A stretch of DNA of 64,000 nucleotides, taken from positions 425,533-489,532 of the forward strand of contig BJOX01000252.1 in assembly GCA_009731375.1 (NCBI GenBank), in the 5' to 3' direction. Below the pieces are notes generated by a model that made no database searches, had not been told where the DNA came from, and saw only the letters and a program-made list of their open reading frames with translations. Both the position numbers and the translations under genes were made by a program. The DNA is from Paulinella micropora. Taxonomy: Eukaryota; Cercozoa; Imbricatea; Euglyphida. Numbering within the stretch: the stretch's first letter is position 1; every line of letters begins with the position of its first letter. Shown piece after piece: positions 36,405 to 48,366 of this stretch.

Positions 36405-37576
36405 AGCCGTACTCGTCACGATTAATGTATTAAACAGTAACCGCGTAAAATCTCAAGTGACTTCAAGTTGAGGCGGCCATTTGCCAACATTTCAAGTTCA
36501 ACTCGCCTACCCCCGCCTCTGAATATCACCGTTGCCCGTTACCTCATATTATGCCGGCCCGGGACTTGGGTTGGAGGGATACGGAAACGGACACAGACAA
36601 CGAAGGTTTTCGGACGGAAAAGGACGTATTTGGGGGAATGGGGGTTTGGTAAAGAGAGAGCAGACACAACGGCAGGCAATGGAAGGGAAACTTACAGAAA
36701 TTTGTAGGAGGAAGAGCATGGAACAAGCACGGTTTGGGGATGGACACGTCGGTAGGTCAAGGGGGGTCAGAGAAGCCAATGTTTCGGAATGGGGAGACAA
36801 GCACGTCGGTTGCCACTCCAGGGGATAAGAAAGGGGGATGGGGGCTACAGGGGGAACTTGAAAGGGGGTCGGAATTCAAATGTTAAAGGGGGTTTTCAGA
36901 GGGGGTAAGACAACGCCAATGATTCATGGCGCAGAAAGGGGACGACAAAAGAGGCGGGTGTAGCGGACAAAGGCGACAAAACCACGCCAACTCGAAGGGA
37001 GAATTTCGGGGCTCTTTGCGGGCTTTTTACAAAAAATGAACTATTGGCGATGTTAACCATATCACACTCTTGCTGACGGCACATATGGAAGGAAAGTACA
37101 GATGCGGGGGGAAGATGCGCAGAGGACCACGAGGAGAACTAGGTGGAGCTTGGGGATGGGGAAGATAGAGTGGGAGGAACTTGAAGGGGAACTTGAAGGG
37201 GGTCACAGCCAGCCGATACCCCGGGTATGATACCCTGGGGTATGATACCCCCATCTCCCCCCCCCCCCCCCAACCCCCCCCCCCANNNNNNNNNNGGGGG
37301 AAGATGCGCAGAGGACCACGAGGAGAACTAGGTGGAGCTTGGGGATGGGGAAGATAGAGTGGGAGGAACTTGAAGGGGAACTTGAAGGGGGTCACAGCCA
37401 GCCGATACCCCGGGTATGATACCCTGGGGTATAATACCCGGGGTATGGAGGGGTATCGTTTGGCTGTGGGTGTAAGACTTGAGACAAGATTGGTGGAAAG
37501 GACTTGGGGAATAGTGAGTATTCATGGGAGACACGAGGAAGATCACGGGACCTTTTGCCCTTACTTTAGGTGCAAA
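36405..37576. other. G-rich intergenic region with a duplicated segment around a gap
   Basis: 36410-37100 has no gene that I can support, although overlapping frames between 36530 and 36830 are Gly/Arg-rich. A segment of about 150 bp at 37107-37257 recurs at 37296-37446. The two are separated by a C-rich run and a 10-N gap (37286-37295). This may be a false duplication made during assembly. Confidence 0.6.
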
Positions 37577-38116
37577 ATGGAGGAAAAGAAGTCTGATAAG
37601 GCAGAGAAAGGAGAGGAGGAACAGGTGCAACAGGATCGTTGGCGTGAGGCGTGGGAAGAGGAGAATGAGGAAGCAGAGAAGGGGATGTGGGATCGAGGGG
37701 AGATAAGAATAGGCAAGGACATATATAAACACGTGGATGAGGCGGCCAGGGAATACGAGGTGTTTCGGGAACAATTGATAGAGTGGGTAAAGAAGAAAGA
37801 CGTTTGTCCACACGAGATTGAGAGAGTACGACGGGCGATGGAACAAGCGGAAGCCTCGAAGATAGCAATGCTGAAGTTGGCCACGATGAGACGGGAACGA
37901 TATGCGGAGAATCAGGAGATGAGGGAAATCCGGGAAACCATCAAGAAGGAAAAACTAGAGATATTGAAATTGGCTACCATGAGACGGGAACGGTATGTAG
38001 AGGAACAACGAATGAGGGAGGCCAGAGAGGCCGTCGAGAAGGAGAAACGGGAAAGGGAAGAGGGGGAACGTACAACGGGGGAGAAGCCATACAAGAAGGC
38101 TAGGAAAGGGGAATAG
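37577..38116 (+). CDS. Coiled-coil, charged protein (gene A; possibly only its last exon)
   Basis: ATG 37577 to TAG 38116 encodes 179 residues rich in Glu, Lys and Arg. An acidic WREAWEEENEEAEKG and IGKDIYKHVDEAAREYEV are followed by two tandem repeats of about 32 residues (KLATMRRERYAENQEMREI and KLATMRRERYVEEQRMREA), predicted as long helices. The ATG follows a pyrimidine-rich CCTTACTTTAG, which resembles a splice acceptor, so an upstream exon may exist. It is related to the gene interrupted at 38246 and resumed at 46907 (shared pattern WEEAWEDEEG and ISRDIYKKV). I recognise no known family. Confidence 0.6.
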   Translation: MEEKKSDKAEKGEEEQVQQDRWREAWEEENEEAEKGMWDRGEIRIGKDIYKHVDEAAREYEVFREQLIEWVKKKDVCPHEIERVRRAMEQAEASKIAMLKLATMRRERYAENQEMREIRETIKKEKLEILKLATMRRERYVEEQRMREAREAVEKEKREREEGERTTGEKPYKKARKGE

Positions 38117-38172
38117 AGGATAAGGGGGAAGACTATACATACTCCTCCCTACTTTAGGTGTGTGAAACGATT

Positions 38173-38246
38173 ATGGCTGCGGTTGAGCAGGGAGATGGAG
38201 GGGGGAAAGCGGAGAGGGTTGAGGCATCCGGTGAAAGGCCAGTCAG
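38173..38246 (+). pseudogene. 5' part of gene B, interrupted by the 8.66-kb transposon
   Basis: The frame from ATG 38173 (MAAVEQGDGGGKAERVEASG) reaches the TCAG target site. Joining across the transposon while keeping a single TCAG restores the frame into EAKNKGMSKDDIDNN at 46908. This supports both the gene and the exact insertion point. It is preceded by CTCCCTACTTTAG, as in gene A. Confidence 0.65.
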
Positions 38247-38803
38247 AACAAACATTACGACGAAACCTAATATACGGATTTCACGAAATTTTTCCCGATG
38301 ATTTTCAGAATATCTGAAATACTTGCAGAAATGATTCCAAAAGCTATATTATTTACTTATTATGAGCAGGAATGAAAAAACAACGCTTGTACATACTCTA
38401 ACACACTCATTTCAAGTTCACCGGCAGCGAAATATATGCTAGGAGTGGGAACTATTTTCATTAAATTTACTGATTTTGCAAGCGGTCGCTTTCTATTAAT
38501 ACTACATGGCTTTTATTGTTTTATGTGTTCTAATCATTAACATTAATTAATTCAACAATTTAGAAAAGATTTAAAGTGAAAATATTAAAATTTGAATTCA
38601 AAAATTCAAATTTTGTATATATTTACAGTGTTTTCACCATTTAAATTTTCCCAAGTCAGAAAAATGTGATCAATACATCCCCTGGCAGGTTTTTTGAGCG
38701 GGATCTTTGATGTAGATGATAATTCAACTGAATATAATGTTATTTCCGACCGGCACCATCGAAAACATATTCAGAACTTGACTTCAAAACTTAATTTTTT
38801 ATG
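38247..38803 (+). repeat. Transposon left TIR
   Basis: About 557 bp, nearly identical in reverse to 46346-46902. It contains an inner palindrome (AATTTGAATTCAAAAATTC near 38590) in an AT-rich stretch. Confidence 0.88.
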
Positions 38804-39080
38804 GAAATATCCTTCATTTCACCTAAGTCATGAAGCTAACAGAAAATATTGGAAAACCAATATTAATCACAGATTTTGCAGTGGATAGTTAGTATTAATC
38901 ACAGAATTTATATTATTAAGGTTTTCATTAAAATAAATTAAATGAGTTTAAGTAAAAAAAATACTTTAATATTTTTGCTGACTCGTTACACTTCACTCAC
39001 CCGGAAACGTTGAGAGTTCATCAGCCAATTCAGATTTCATGTAGAAAAAACTGGCAGACGAGGTCACACAAGTATCTGCA

Positions 39081-42000
39081 CTAAATGAAAGCAAAAAAAC
39101 TAGTTTGACTGCTCTTCGTCGCTCCAGTTTGACTCAGCTGACTCTGAGTCTTCTGCAAGTCCACCAGGCAGCCGCACTTGGCTTTTTGAGCGTCGCGACA
39201 GCAAGATCTGCTCATTCTGTTCAAGCTTAGACTCTTCTTGCTGTTCGTCAACATTTCATCCTCTTCTTCAACCATCCGTCGAAATTGTCGTCTCGGCTGC
39301 GGTTGAATTCGAACTCGTTGTCGCTTGCGAGGAGGCGCAACAAAGGGCAAATCAGAATCGCTGGATTCGTCTGGCAGAGCTGGCGCAGCTGGGCTCGCAC
39401 TTGCGCGGGCACGGCCACCACGACCACCACGACCGCCACGGGCACGGCCACCACGACCGCCACGGGCACGGCCACCTTGAGGTGGATTGGGAACAGCAGC
39501 TCCGCCAGCAGGTAGGTTGCAGGAACAGGCGCCAAAGTGAGTGCACACAGCGTTTACCAAAGCCTGCTTGTTGCCTTGAGCACCCTGTCCGTGTAGACGC
39601 AGCCACGCCTTCAACGCAGGCACTGTACACTTCTTGGTCAGTTGCGCAGCGTCGCAAGGCAATGCCTCAGCCACACTCTCGTGAAGCGGCCTCTGCGGTG
39701 CAGGGTTTTTGAAGTCGTGCGCTCGACGCTCCTGATCGTTAAGCCTGCGTGCCCCATACCAGCGTGGATGTCTGGGCATGTGGCGGTCATTGGTAAAAAA
39801 ACAAGTTGGGAAGGACTTGCGCTCTTCTTCCGACAGGGAGATCGTATCGTCCACAGCTTTCTGTCTATCCTCAGGCAGCGCCCACGGGTTGTCGGGTATG
39901 TCGTCGAGCACGCGCACATGCGCCTTCCACTCCACGCCTTTCTTGTCCACGCACTTGAAATGCCCAGGCCTGCCAGGCAGGCCGCCTTCACCTTCTGCGC
40001 CGTCCCAGTGGACTTGGTCAAGGCATTGCAGGTTGTCCAAAATTGCGTTGATCGACTCACTCTCTTCGGCGGAACAAAACCTGGAGGCCAATAATCTAGT
40101 ATCCCTTTTGATCTGCTCAGTTGCCCAATCTACTAACGGCAGCTTCTTGGGCTTCAGTGCCTCTGCAGTAGTCAACAAAAGGAAAAAGTCAAAAGGGTAA
40201 CTAGATTCGAATTTTTACCAGGGGCACCGACGTAAGGCAGCAAAGGACGACCATCCGGGTCATCTTCTTCTCCATGCCACTTCTGCTGGCTGTCGCCCCA
40301 AGTCTTGACACGCACCGCCGGAAGGCCGAAGGTAGTCGGCTCGGGGACGGAATATTGCCACGCTAAGGGCTGCGAGGCCACCCGCAAATTCCAGTTGGGG
40401 TTTATGGACGGAGTAAAGTAGCTCTTCCAATCATAACTCGAGGCAAGGAGCAGGATTACATACTTCTCTTTGCACTTGTGAAACCCGCGGAGAAGATTGA
40501 ATAGACCCTGCGCCAGCGAGGTGACGTACAGTGTGGTCTTCCAGCCGCAGTAGCGCAAGGTAAAAAACTCCTGGTCTTGTTTGTTATGCGTATGGGAGCG
40601 GACCATTCGGTGCGTTTCGATCTTGACTTTCCACCCCATAGCGACCAAGTGCGAAAAAAAAGCGAGTGCCGTAGCGGTGGTGTTCTCCGACCCACCGTCC
40701 CAGTCGATATACAACGTTCCCGCCGGCTTAGTGTCTGGGTGGAAGAGCTCCCAATGCAAAAGATGGTACAACCACGTGAAGTTCTCATTGCCGCCTTTGT
40801 CAACATTCGGCAAACGAACCAAGACAAACTTTTTGTCGTGACTGAAGCTTGTCGCCCCGCCGGCATGCAAACGTATCACCTTCTTTCTTTTGAAGGCTTG
40901 GTTGGCTGCACACACACAAAAAACACAAACCACTATGAGATTTGCGTACAAAGACAAGTACCCCTAGCACAACTGGGAAAGTTGAAAGGTTTGGTCATAT
41001 CTATCGTCCACGCTGTACACCTAGCTTTTGTCACAGCTGCGTCATGAGCACGCTGCAAGGATTCCTCTCTGCACTTGCGATGTACCTTGTGGTGTTGGTG
41101 GTTATCCAGCCGCCAGAGCTTCGCCGCTGCGTCTGTCTGGAAGCCCTCTTCATGCCTCCTCGCCAGGTCCCCGCAAATCTCGCACTTGGAAAAGTCTCCT
41201 TTGCGGATCGGCTTCACAAACTTGAAGTTCTCGCGCCACACCTTGCGTATGATCTGGTCGCCGGGGGGGCTATCACTCTTGCAGCGCTGCCCAACCAGAA
41301 GGGTGTTGCACGCCCAGGCCCAATTCATGCTCACGTACTTCTGCACCTCCGGAAAGTTCTCCACGTCTTGGAGGTGCCACACTCCGTCTGCTATGGTCTC
41401 GCACTCCTCCACAAACTTACGCATCAACAATGTCGACACCAAGTCCGACACGTCGGACTGCGGTGTGTACGCCCGCTCGTAATACTTCGCGGAGTGACGC
41501 AAAAGCTTCTTGGCTTTGCCAAGAGTGACAGCGCCTACGCCGTAAATACGCTGCCACATGACCCGGCACACGGGCGTACCACGATGCCTGCAGCAAGGGA
41601 CAATGCATTATAATAAGTCCACAGGGGTGATGGGAAAAAACAGCCTGAGGGAGAACTGTGTTACCTGTATTGAACATCCGCATTGCTTAAGGTTATGGCC
41701 TGAAGCTGTCCACATACCCAGGCGGTCAAATCCCTGAAAGACTGCGAACAAGAATCGGCCCGCCCTAGAATAGCGTGCCAGGGACTGACCCACAGATGGC
41801 ACTTATACTTGGAACAGCAAGGTGCGCCTATTTCGTGCGTCAGGTCGGCGTATGACATTCCAAGCCATTTCTTCAACGCTGTCGGTCTGACTGTAGGGGT
41901 GGGCACGGCCTTTCTCTTGACGTGCTTGTAGCCCCTGTCAGTCTTACGTGGTCGAACCAACGGGGTGGCCTCCATGCCAAGGCACAGATACAGCGGCTCC

Positions 42001-42323
42001 GGTGAGGTTCGGAAGTCAGCGTTATTAGCTTCCTGCCCAGCTGTAACAGCCCTTCCCCAATCCGTTGCCTGAAAACAAGAAGAATGTCCTCCCGAAGTTG
42101 GTCCCTCAGTCACTGACACACATTCTGACCCATACATGGAGTCGAAGCCGCCTCCCGGCCCGTCTGTCCCATACATGTCGGCAAACGGAGTGGGCGTGAC
42201 AGTATCAGACACGCCGCCTGTCTGAATTGAGGTCGTAGAGAAATACTGAGGAGTAACGCCGTACATCTCCTCGAAGACGGAGGCAAATTGAACTCTAAGT
42301 TGTATGTCAGAAAAAAAAATCAC
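39081..42323 (-). CDS. Putative transposase with SAP domain, spliced, minus strand
   Basis: Exons are about 42323-41665, 41587-40962, 40905-40219 and 40162-39081. Introns of 77, 56 and 56 nt are all GT-AG, and all joins keep the frame, about 1,000 residues. Exon 2 has FSKCEICGDLARRHEEGF, HHKVHRKCREESLQRAHDAA and CTAWTIDMTKPFNFP. Exon 3 has TLYIDWDGGSENTTATALAF and MVRSHTHNKQDQEFF. The order (Asp; Asp..EN; [G/S]HTH..D..F) resembles a widespread uncharacterised eukaryotic family, DUF7869 in my recollection, that looks like a DDE nuclease. Exon 4 has a SAP-type motif (CTVPALKAWLRLHGQGAQ), RGG repeats and basic patches. The true start is unclear: the first frame may begin at an acceptor at about 42295 or at an internal ATG. 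Confidence 0.75.
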
Positions 42324-42915
42324 AAAAAATGGCAGCGCTTCCCGTTAGAAAGGTTATGCAAAAATGTTTCAAAAAACCGAAGTTAAAAAACAGAAAAAAA
42401 AAGCAACAAATTAAAGTGCAGAGCATCCATAACGCCAGGAATGGCTTCGGGGCTGGCATGAACCATCACAGTCTAAGACTTGTGCACAGTGCATCCCGTG
42501 AAGGGTTGCACTCGGTCCTCCCCTCTCCGCCGACAGCCAATTCCATCGGTCGCACAGTGCGTGCAACGCAAGCAAGGAAGGAAGAGAGAGAGAGAGAGAG
42601 AGGGAGAAAGAGAGAGGAAGAGAGAGAGAACAAGAAAGAGAAGAGAAAGAGAGAGCAAGAGAAGGGGGGGGGGTTTGTAGGTATGAGAGGGTTACGCAAA
42701 AATGTCAAAAAAAAACCGAAGTTAAAAAAAAGAAAAAAGCAACAAATTAAAGTGCAGAGCATCCATAACACCAGGAATGGCTTCGGGGCTGGCATGAACC
42801 ATCACAGTCTAAGACTTGTGCACAGTGCATCCCGCGAAGGGTTGCACTCGGTCCTCCCCTCTCCGCCGACAGCCAATTCCATCGGTCGCGCAGTGCGTGC
42901 AACGCAAGCAAGTAA

Positions 42916-42959
<44 letters not shown>

Positions 42960-43890
42960 GAGAGAGAGGAAGAGAGAGAGAGGGAAAAAGAAAGAGAAGA
43001 GGAAGAGAGAGAGAAAAAGAAAGAGAAGAGAAAGAGAGCAAGTGAACGGGGGGGGGTTGTAGGTATACGTATGAGAGAGAGAAAGAAAAAGAGAGAAAGA
43101 AAGAAAGACAGAAAGAGAGAGAGAGGAAGAGAGAGAGGAAGAGAGAGAGGAAGAGAGAGAGAGAGAGAGAGAGAGAAAAGAAAGAAAGAGAGGAGAAAGA
43201 GAGAGCAAGAGAAGGGGGGGGGGGGGAATGGACGCGACCCGTTGTTGTCACCTTGATCATGTCCACCTTGCATGCTACTCGAAGATTTACCGAACAAAGC
43301 ATCCGAGGAGGGGGCCGACTTAGGCCCTGTCGTTTCAGTTCACAATTTAAGTCATTATCTCAGGAAAGCAAGCACGCAACTCGTGGCAACAAATGAACAC
43401 CGACCTTTACTCCATTCCTGTTCGGGAGATTGGTGTTGCATTATCACCAAAAAGGAAGCCTAAACATATCAGCACAGTTGGCACAGTACTGCACTAGCAT
43501 TGCACAAGCAAATGGAGTACATTTGCAGTAGGGAAGAGACTCAGTACCAAAAACAACGCTAAGCAGACCATAAAGGCAGGCTGCCTAAAAAATAAAAGGC
43601 ATCACAACGAGTTTCAAGTAGCGAAAAAGTACAAGCGTTTTATAAGACCTCTATCAGTTGAACTGTGGTTTCAGATATGAAAAACAGCGCTATCTTGCAG
43701 TGCTGGGCTTGACAACTTAGGTGTCTCGGGTCGCCATTTCGAAAAAATCGAAGGCAATTTCGGCACTAGTGGGGATTTGCAAAGTTTAGGACAGGTTTTT
43801 TGGGGCAGTTTTTGGGGAACTCAAAAGTTCCGGCTGGTGAGCGTGGGTCAATTCGAAAAAAGGGTGCTCAGAAAGGCGTTTGTTTTCAAC
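42324..43890. repeat. Transposon central region: duplicated segment and (GA)n tracts
   Basis: A segment of about 230 bp at 42360-42590 recurs at 42700-42930, each copy ending in (GA)n. GA/GAAA tracts continue to 43225. 43230-43890 is unique sequence between the divergent genes, where promoters are expected. No further gene is seen. Confidence 0.75.
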
Positions 43891-46170
43891 ATGGCAAGAC
43901 CTCTCGTAGAGAGTGTTCAGACTATTCGAAGCGACTTCAATGGAGAAGGATATCTGACCATCAACGGTCTGCCTGATGTTGTCAGAGTGGCGGATGTCGA
44001 CTTGCCAGAAAAAGTTCGCAGCAAGTACTGGGATTGGCCTGTCAGTTGGAACGAACTTGCTCCCAACGTGATCTACTCGTACAACGCGACGACCAAGAGA
44101 CGTTCTGCTGCTGGTCTTTGGGAAAATGCACCGGTGCCTGCGCAGGGAGGACGCCTTCAGCGTCGGAGGCCTGCACCCCCTGCCCCAGCCCCCCCCCCAC
44201 CCCCACCCCCCCCAGCCCCACTCACCGGCTGTGTCCCTGATGGGAAAGTGGCTGTGAAAGAAAGTGCACCCCCACCTGCCAAGAAAGCCAAAGTAGACAA
44301 ACCCAAGAAGCATGCCAAGAAAGCCAAAGCTCCGGATCCCAATAAGACCAAGCAACCGATTAAGCAACATGATAAAGCAAAAGCACTCACTCAGGTCACC
44401 TAGTACTGTCATGTGTTTCTCATTTGTTTAATCGGTTGCCTCGTTGCAAATATTGACAATTCGTAGAAATTTTTTCCGTGTAGGCACCCCCTAAGGCACC
44501 GGAACTGCCCAAGGCTGCCGACGCGGTCAAGAATCCCAATGGACTTCAGGTTTTCATCGGTACAAACTATGGGTCAATCTCTCAGTTCGTGAACTATTCA
44601 GAAAGATGTGGAAGTAACTGGTCCGGACAAGCCACAGGCGGTCCAGGACAACAAGGCCAAGGTCCCCCCGCAATCGACATCTTCGCCGGAAACCCCGAAG
44701 TCACCAGAGTCGTCACCAATTCCCTCGACCCCGAGTCCGGAAGACGAGATCAGCCCGGAGGAAACCCGCCGTCTTAAGCAGGCTGACGGTTGGTTCTTCG
44801 CAACCGACAATTATTTTTTGTTACCAAAGGAACCAGGGGGCAAGCCACCAGACTGCATCTTGGGCTCAGTGCTCGCGTACTCCACTTCGACAGGCTTGCA
44901 TCGAAGGCTGACTTCAGTTCCCAACATGGTGTCAAAACGAATGGGCAATTATCCGTGTGAGATCAAAGACAAACTGGTTATCGTGGGTAAAACTCCTGAA
45001 GTAGTCACTGTTCTTGGGTACACACTTTCTAATAAATACTGACTCTTTGAAATTTATTGACTTGTAGTTTGGGTGAAAAGCATGCCTTGACTCGCGGCAA
45101 AAGGGAAGCACATCCCTACTGCGTTATTGTCGGTCGTATTGTTAAAAAGAAAGGTAAAGGTCAACTTCCATTCAAGCAAATACTGCGAATGAGTTGGAAA
45201 CTGGTTGACGTGGATCAGAGTAGGTTGGCCGGAAAATGCCGTCCGGATGAATGGGCCGAATGGAGCAAGTTGATGCACGCTTACGACGCAAGGAAGATAA
45301 GTCCCAAGGACACTCCACCGGAAATGTTGGAATTCGTTCCCTTGGATGAACAGTTGTTTGACACTGAATCTGACGCTGAACCGGAAGAAGAAACTTTGCC
45401 TCCGCCTGACGAAGAGGCCAACTTGAAGCAGGTGGAGAGTGAGTCGGAGTTTCCTGTCAAGGCTGTCAAGAAGTTGAAGTGCCCGGAATATTTCTTCAAG
45501 ACGAAGGGGGAAAAACGCGAAAGCAAGAAGCCACAGAAGTTTGAATTCTCGTCGCCGCCCGCGGTCAAGAAGCAAAAAACCCCAAAGGTATTTGTCTTAC
45601 CTTGCGATGAGTCACTTGCAAATGATGTATTGATAGCCTCCTAAGAGTAAGAGTCCTAAGACTCCTACCCCGCCGAAGGCTGAGGTGCTGAAGCCAACAG
45701 TGCCTCCAGCTTCAAATGTTCAGGTTCAATCGTCTGATCCAACCGTTGTCAAAATGTTGCAAGAGTTGTTGAAAATGCAACAGCAAAAAAAACCTAGTAA
45801 CGCTGCACCTGTGCCTCAGCCACTCGTTACGCCTACGCCTGAAACTCCAGAGCGGTCTGCAACTCCAGCGCAATATATTAATAACAGTGTAATTACACCT
45901 GAACTGATTGCTCAAGCTGTTGTAAAAGCACAGCAACAACAACAATCCCAGTTTGCTCCAGCAGTTGACTTTGGCATCAACACAGGCGGCTATGCTGTAA
46001 GCGTGCCTCAAGCCAACGCCTGCCAACAAACGTATTATGCAAATCAACAGCAAGTTCCACAGCCCAACCTTTATCAATATCATTTGCTTGTTAACGAGCA
46101 GGAACTAGCGCGACAACAACAAATTCAACGCAACAACTTCGTGCGAATGGCTATGTGGACGGGTTATTAA
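43891..46170 (+). CDS. Second transposon gene, spliced; Pro-, Lys- and Gln-rich protein of unknown function
   Basis: Exons are 43891-44394, 44484-44549, 44602-45017, 45068-45587 and 45646-46170, with GT-AG introns of 50-89 nt. They sum to 2,031 nt, 676 residues, with no internal stop. The N-terminus MARPLVESVQTIRSDFNGEG leads to a globular stretch (VSWNELAPNVIYSYNATTKR), a poly-Pro run and a KKAKVDKPKKHAKKAK basic patch. Then come an SPETPKSPESSP linker, a second globular part (GWFFATDNYFLLPKEPGG, GRIVKKKGKGQLPFKQIL) and a Gln-rich tail. I recognise no family. As a partner of the transposase-like gene it could bind DNA or help transposition; that is inference. Confidence 0.78.
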
Positions 46171-46345
46171 ATATGATCCTGATTTAAATTTTCTCTAAGT
46201 TAGTTCCAGTATTGAATCTAAAGTAAAACATCAAAAACACTATTAATATTGTTAATACTAACTACCCGCAACTGAACCCGCTTGTAAACTTAGCTTTCTG
46301 ATGCTCACATATGCAATTTGACTTAGGAAAAAATTACAGTGATAT

Positions 46346-46902
46346 CATAAAAAATTGAGTTTTGAAGTCAAGTTCTGAATATGTTTTCGATGGTGCCGGT
46401 CGGAAATAACATTATATTCAGTTGAATTATCATCTACATCAAAGATCCCGCTCAAAAAACCTGCCAGGGGATGTATTGATCACATTTTTCTGACTTGGGA
46501 AAATTTAAATGGTGAAAACACTGTAAATATATACAAAATTTGAATTTTTGAATTCAAATTTTAATATTTTCACTTTAAATCTTTTCTAAATTGTTGAATT
46601 AATTAATGTTAATGATTAGAACACATAAAACAATAAAAGCCATGTAGTATTAATAGAAAGCGACCGCTTGCAAAATCAGTAAATTTAATGAAAATAGTTC
46701 CCACTCCTAGCATATATTTCGCTGCCGGTGAACTTGAAATGAGTGTGTTAGAGTATGTACAAGCGTTGTTTTTTCATTCCTGCTCATAATAAGTAAATAA
46801 TATAGCTTTTGGAATCATTTCTGCAAGTATTTCAGATATTCTGAAAATCATCGGGAAAAATTTCGTGAAATCCGCATATTAGGTTTCGTCGTAATGTTTG
46901 TT
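46346..46902 (-). repeat. Transposon right TIR
   Basis: The reverse partner of the left TIR, with only scattered differences, so insertion or gene conversion is recent. Confidence 0.88.
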
Positions 46903-46906
46903 TCAG

Positions 46907-47554
46907 GGAGGCGAAGAATAAGGGTATGTCGAAGGACGACATAGACAACAATGCGTTATGGGGCGCAGGGGAATGCAGAATTGACAAAAACGTCTACGAC
47001 GTCAGAGATCGGTTGAAGAGTTTAGCGGAGACAGCGGTGGAATTAGCCAAAGAGGCACAAGGAGCAGGTGGAGGTATGGAAGGGATTCGAGACACTATGC
47101 TTGTTACGGGAAAGGAAGGTGGCGGAGGTGGGGAAGAGAAGGCTGGAGGAGGGGAAAGAAGAGAAAGAGAAGAAGAATTTTTGGGAAGAGGCTTGGGAAG
47201 ACGAAGAGGGGTTCCCGGATTTGGAACTATTTGGGGATGAAGAAATAAGCATCTCGAGGGATATATACAAGAAAGTGCAACAAAAATGGGAAATTTATGA
47301 AAAGAAGAGAAAGGAGGTTGCGGCATTGGATGCCGGGGGGGAACGAGAGGGTGGAGAGGCTCATAGAGCTGAGGGCGGAGGTGGCAAGTGAGAGGGACTT
47401 TTTCGAGACTTTTGAGGAGCTAGCGAGGCAACGGCGTAAGAAATTCCTGACAACTCAATACCAGCAAGATATATGGACTCTAGAAAGTATGGGGTTCGAG
47501 CTGGATGAGGAGGAGGCACACCAGAAAGCTCGGAAGAAACGGAAGAGGGTGTAA
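46907..47554 (+). pseudogene. 3' part of gene B (coiled-coil, charged)
   Basis: It continues from the insertion with SKDDIDNNALWGAGECRIDK and LAETAVELAKEAQG, then shifts frame near 47100 into RKVAEVGKRRLEEGKEEKEK, FWEEAWEDEEGFPDLELFGD and ISRDIYKKVQQKWEIYEKKR. It shifts again at a G7 run (47334-47340) into ERLIELRAEVASERDFFETF, ending at TAA 47554. The shift at a homopolymer may be a read error. It shares its middle motif with gene A, so the two are neighbouring paralogues. Confidence 0.55.
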
Positions 47555-47904
47555 CAAGTTGGACGTGATGGGTCCTGTGCCAGATCTATGGCAGGAAATT
47601 CGGGGTCACTTCGTGCATGATACCCGCAACGTTTGGCATACTCTAGCCTCTTTGCTTCATTTCCTGCCTTTCCCCAACTCCCTCCCTGGCAAATCTTCAC
47701 ACCACACTGTTCTCCTTTCCAGTTCTGTCCTTCACAACGAACAGTTAGTGGGCCTGTAGTGTGACTCTTAGGGGTAGAGGTAGGAGGGTGTGGACTCTCA
47801 CTCTTTCTGTTCTTTGAATTCTGAGGCAATGACTGTGGCCTCGGTTTCGGAATCGGTTTCTTTGCTGGTTGCGAGGGTTGTGTTCTCGATGAGGGAGGTT
47901 GCAC
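47455..47904 (-). CDS. Small Pro-rich protein with a Cys/His module, unrecognised
   Basis: ATG 47904 opens MQPPSSRTQPSQPAKKPIPK, a Pro/Ser-rich basic leader. TVRCEGQNWKGEQCGVKICQ and EYAKRCGYHARSDPEF follow, with four Cys and a His that could bind zinc. The last ~40 residues overlap the end of gene B on the other strand and may be read-through past a missing intron. A different frame continues upstream across the poly(C) gap. I do not recognise the family. Confidence 0.4.
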   Translation of the reverse strand: MQPPSSRTQPSQPAKKPIPKPRPQSLPQNSKNRKSESPHPPTSTPKSHTTGPLTVRCEGQNWKGEQCGVKICQGGSWGKAGNEAKRLEYAKRCGYHARSDPEFPAIDLAQDPSRPTCYTLFRFFRAFWCASSSSSSNPILSRVHISCWY

Positions 47905-48068
47905 GCTTTGCGTGTGTTCACTTTGAGGTGGGCCAGGGGTTTTTGCGAGGGTAGGAGGTGTTGTTGTCTAGGTGTTGGGGCGTTGTGCACTAGTGAGAAT
48001 GCTTTGTTAGGGGTTGTGGGGTCTGTCTCCGAGTGTGTTGCGAGCCATGCCACCGAGCACTCGACAGA

Positions 48069-48069
<1 letters not shown>

Positions 48070-48106
<37 letters not shown>

Positions 48107-48116
48107 NNNNNNNNNN
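48070..48116. other. Poly(C) run and 10-N assembly gap
   Basis: 36 C (48071-48106) followed by N at 48107-48116. Such runs border most gaps here and are probably sequencing or assembly artefacts. Confidence 0.8.
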
Positions 48117-48366
48117 GTTCGTTGTCATTTTGCTCCCTTTGTGGTTCACTATCCTCCTCACCCTCTTGCTCAGCATTGTAGGCGCAAATAGGTAAATATG
48201 TGCTACTTTAATATACCCCTATGTCTGTCCAGACACAATAAGAGGCAGTTGATATAAATAACCCTCTTAACCGGGTAACGATAATATTACTAGAAGTGGC
48301 AGTTACACTATTTAGACCGGAATATATTATCGTTAGGCCGGACAGCGGGAATTGGCTGGTGTTTCT

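Larger units (their letters stand above)
38247..46902. mobile_element. Two-gene DNA transposon with long TIRs and TCAG target duplication
   Basis: TIRs of about 557 bp (38247-38803, 46346-46902) start AACAAACATTACGACG. They are flanked by TCAG (38243-38246, 46903-46906). Removal restores the reading frame of the host exon. Inside are a minus-strand gene of at least four exons that looks like a DDE-type transposase with a SAP domain and RGG box, and a divergent plus-strand gene of five exons. The centre (42324-43890) has GA-rich repeats and a duplicated segment and probably holds both promoters. I cannot assign the superfamily. Confidence 0.85.
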
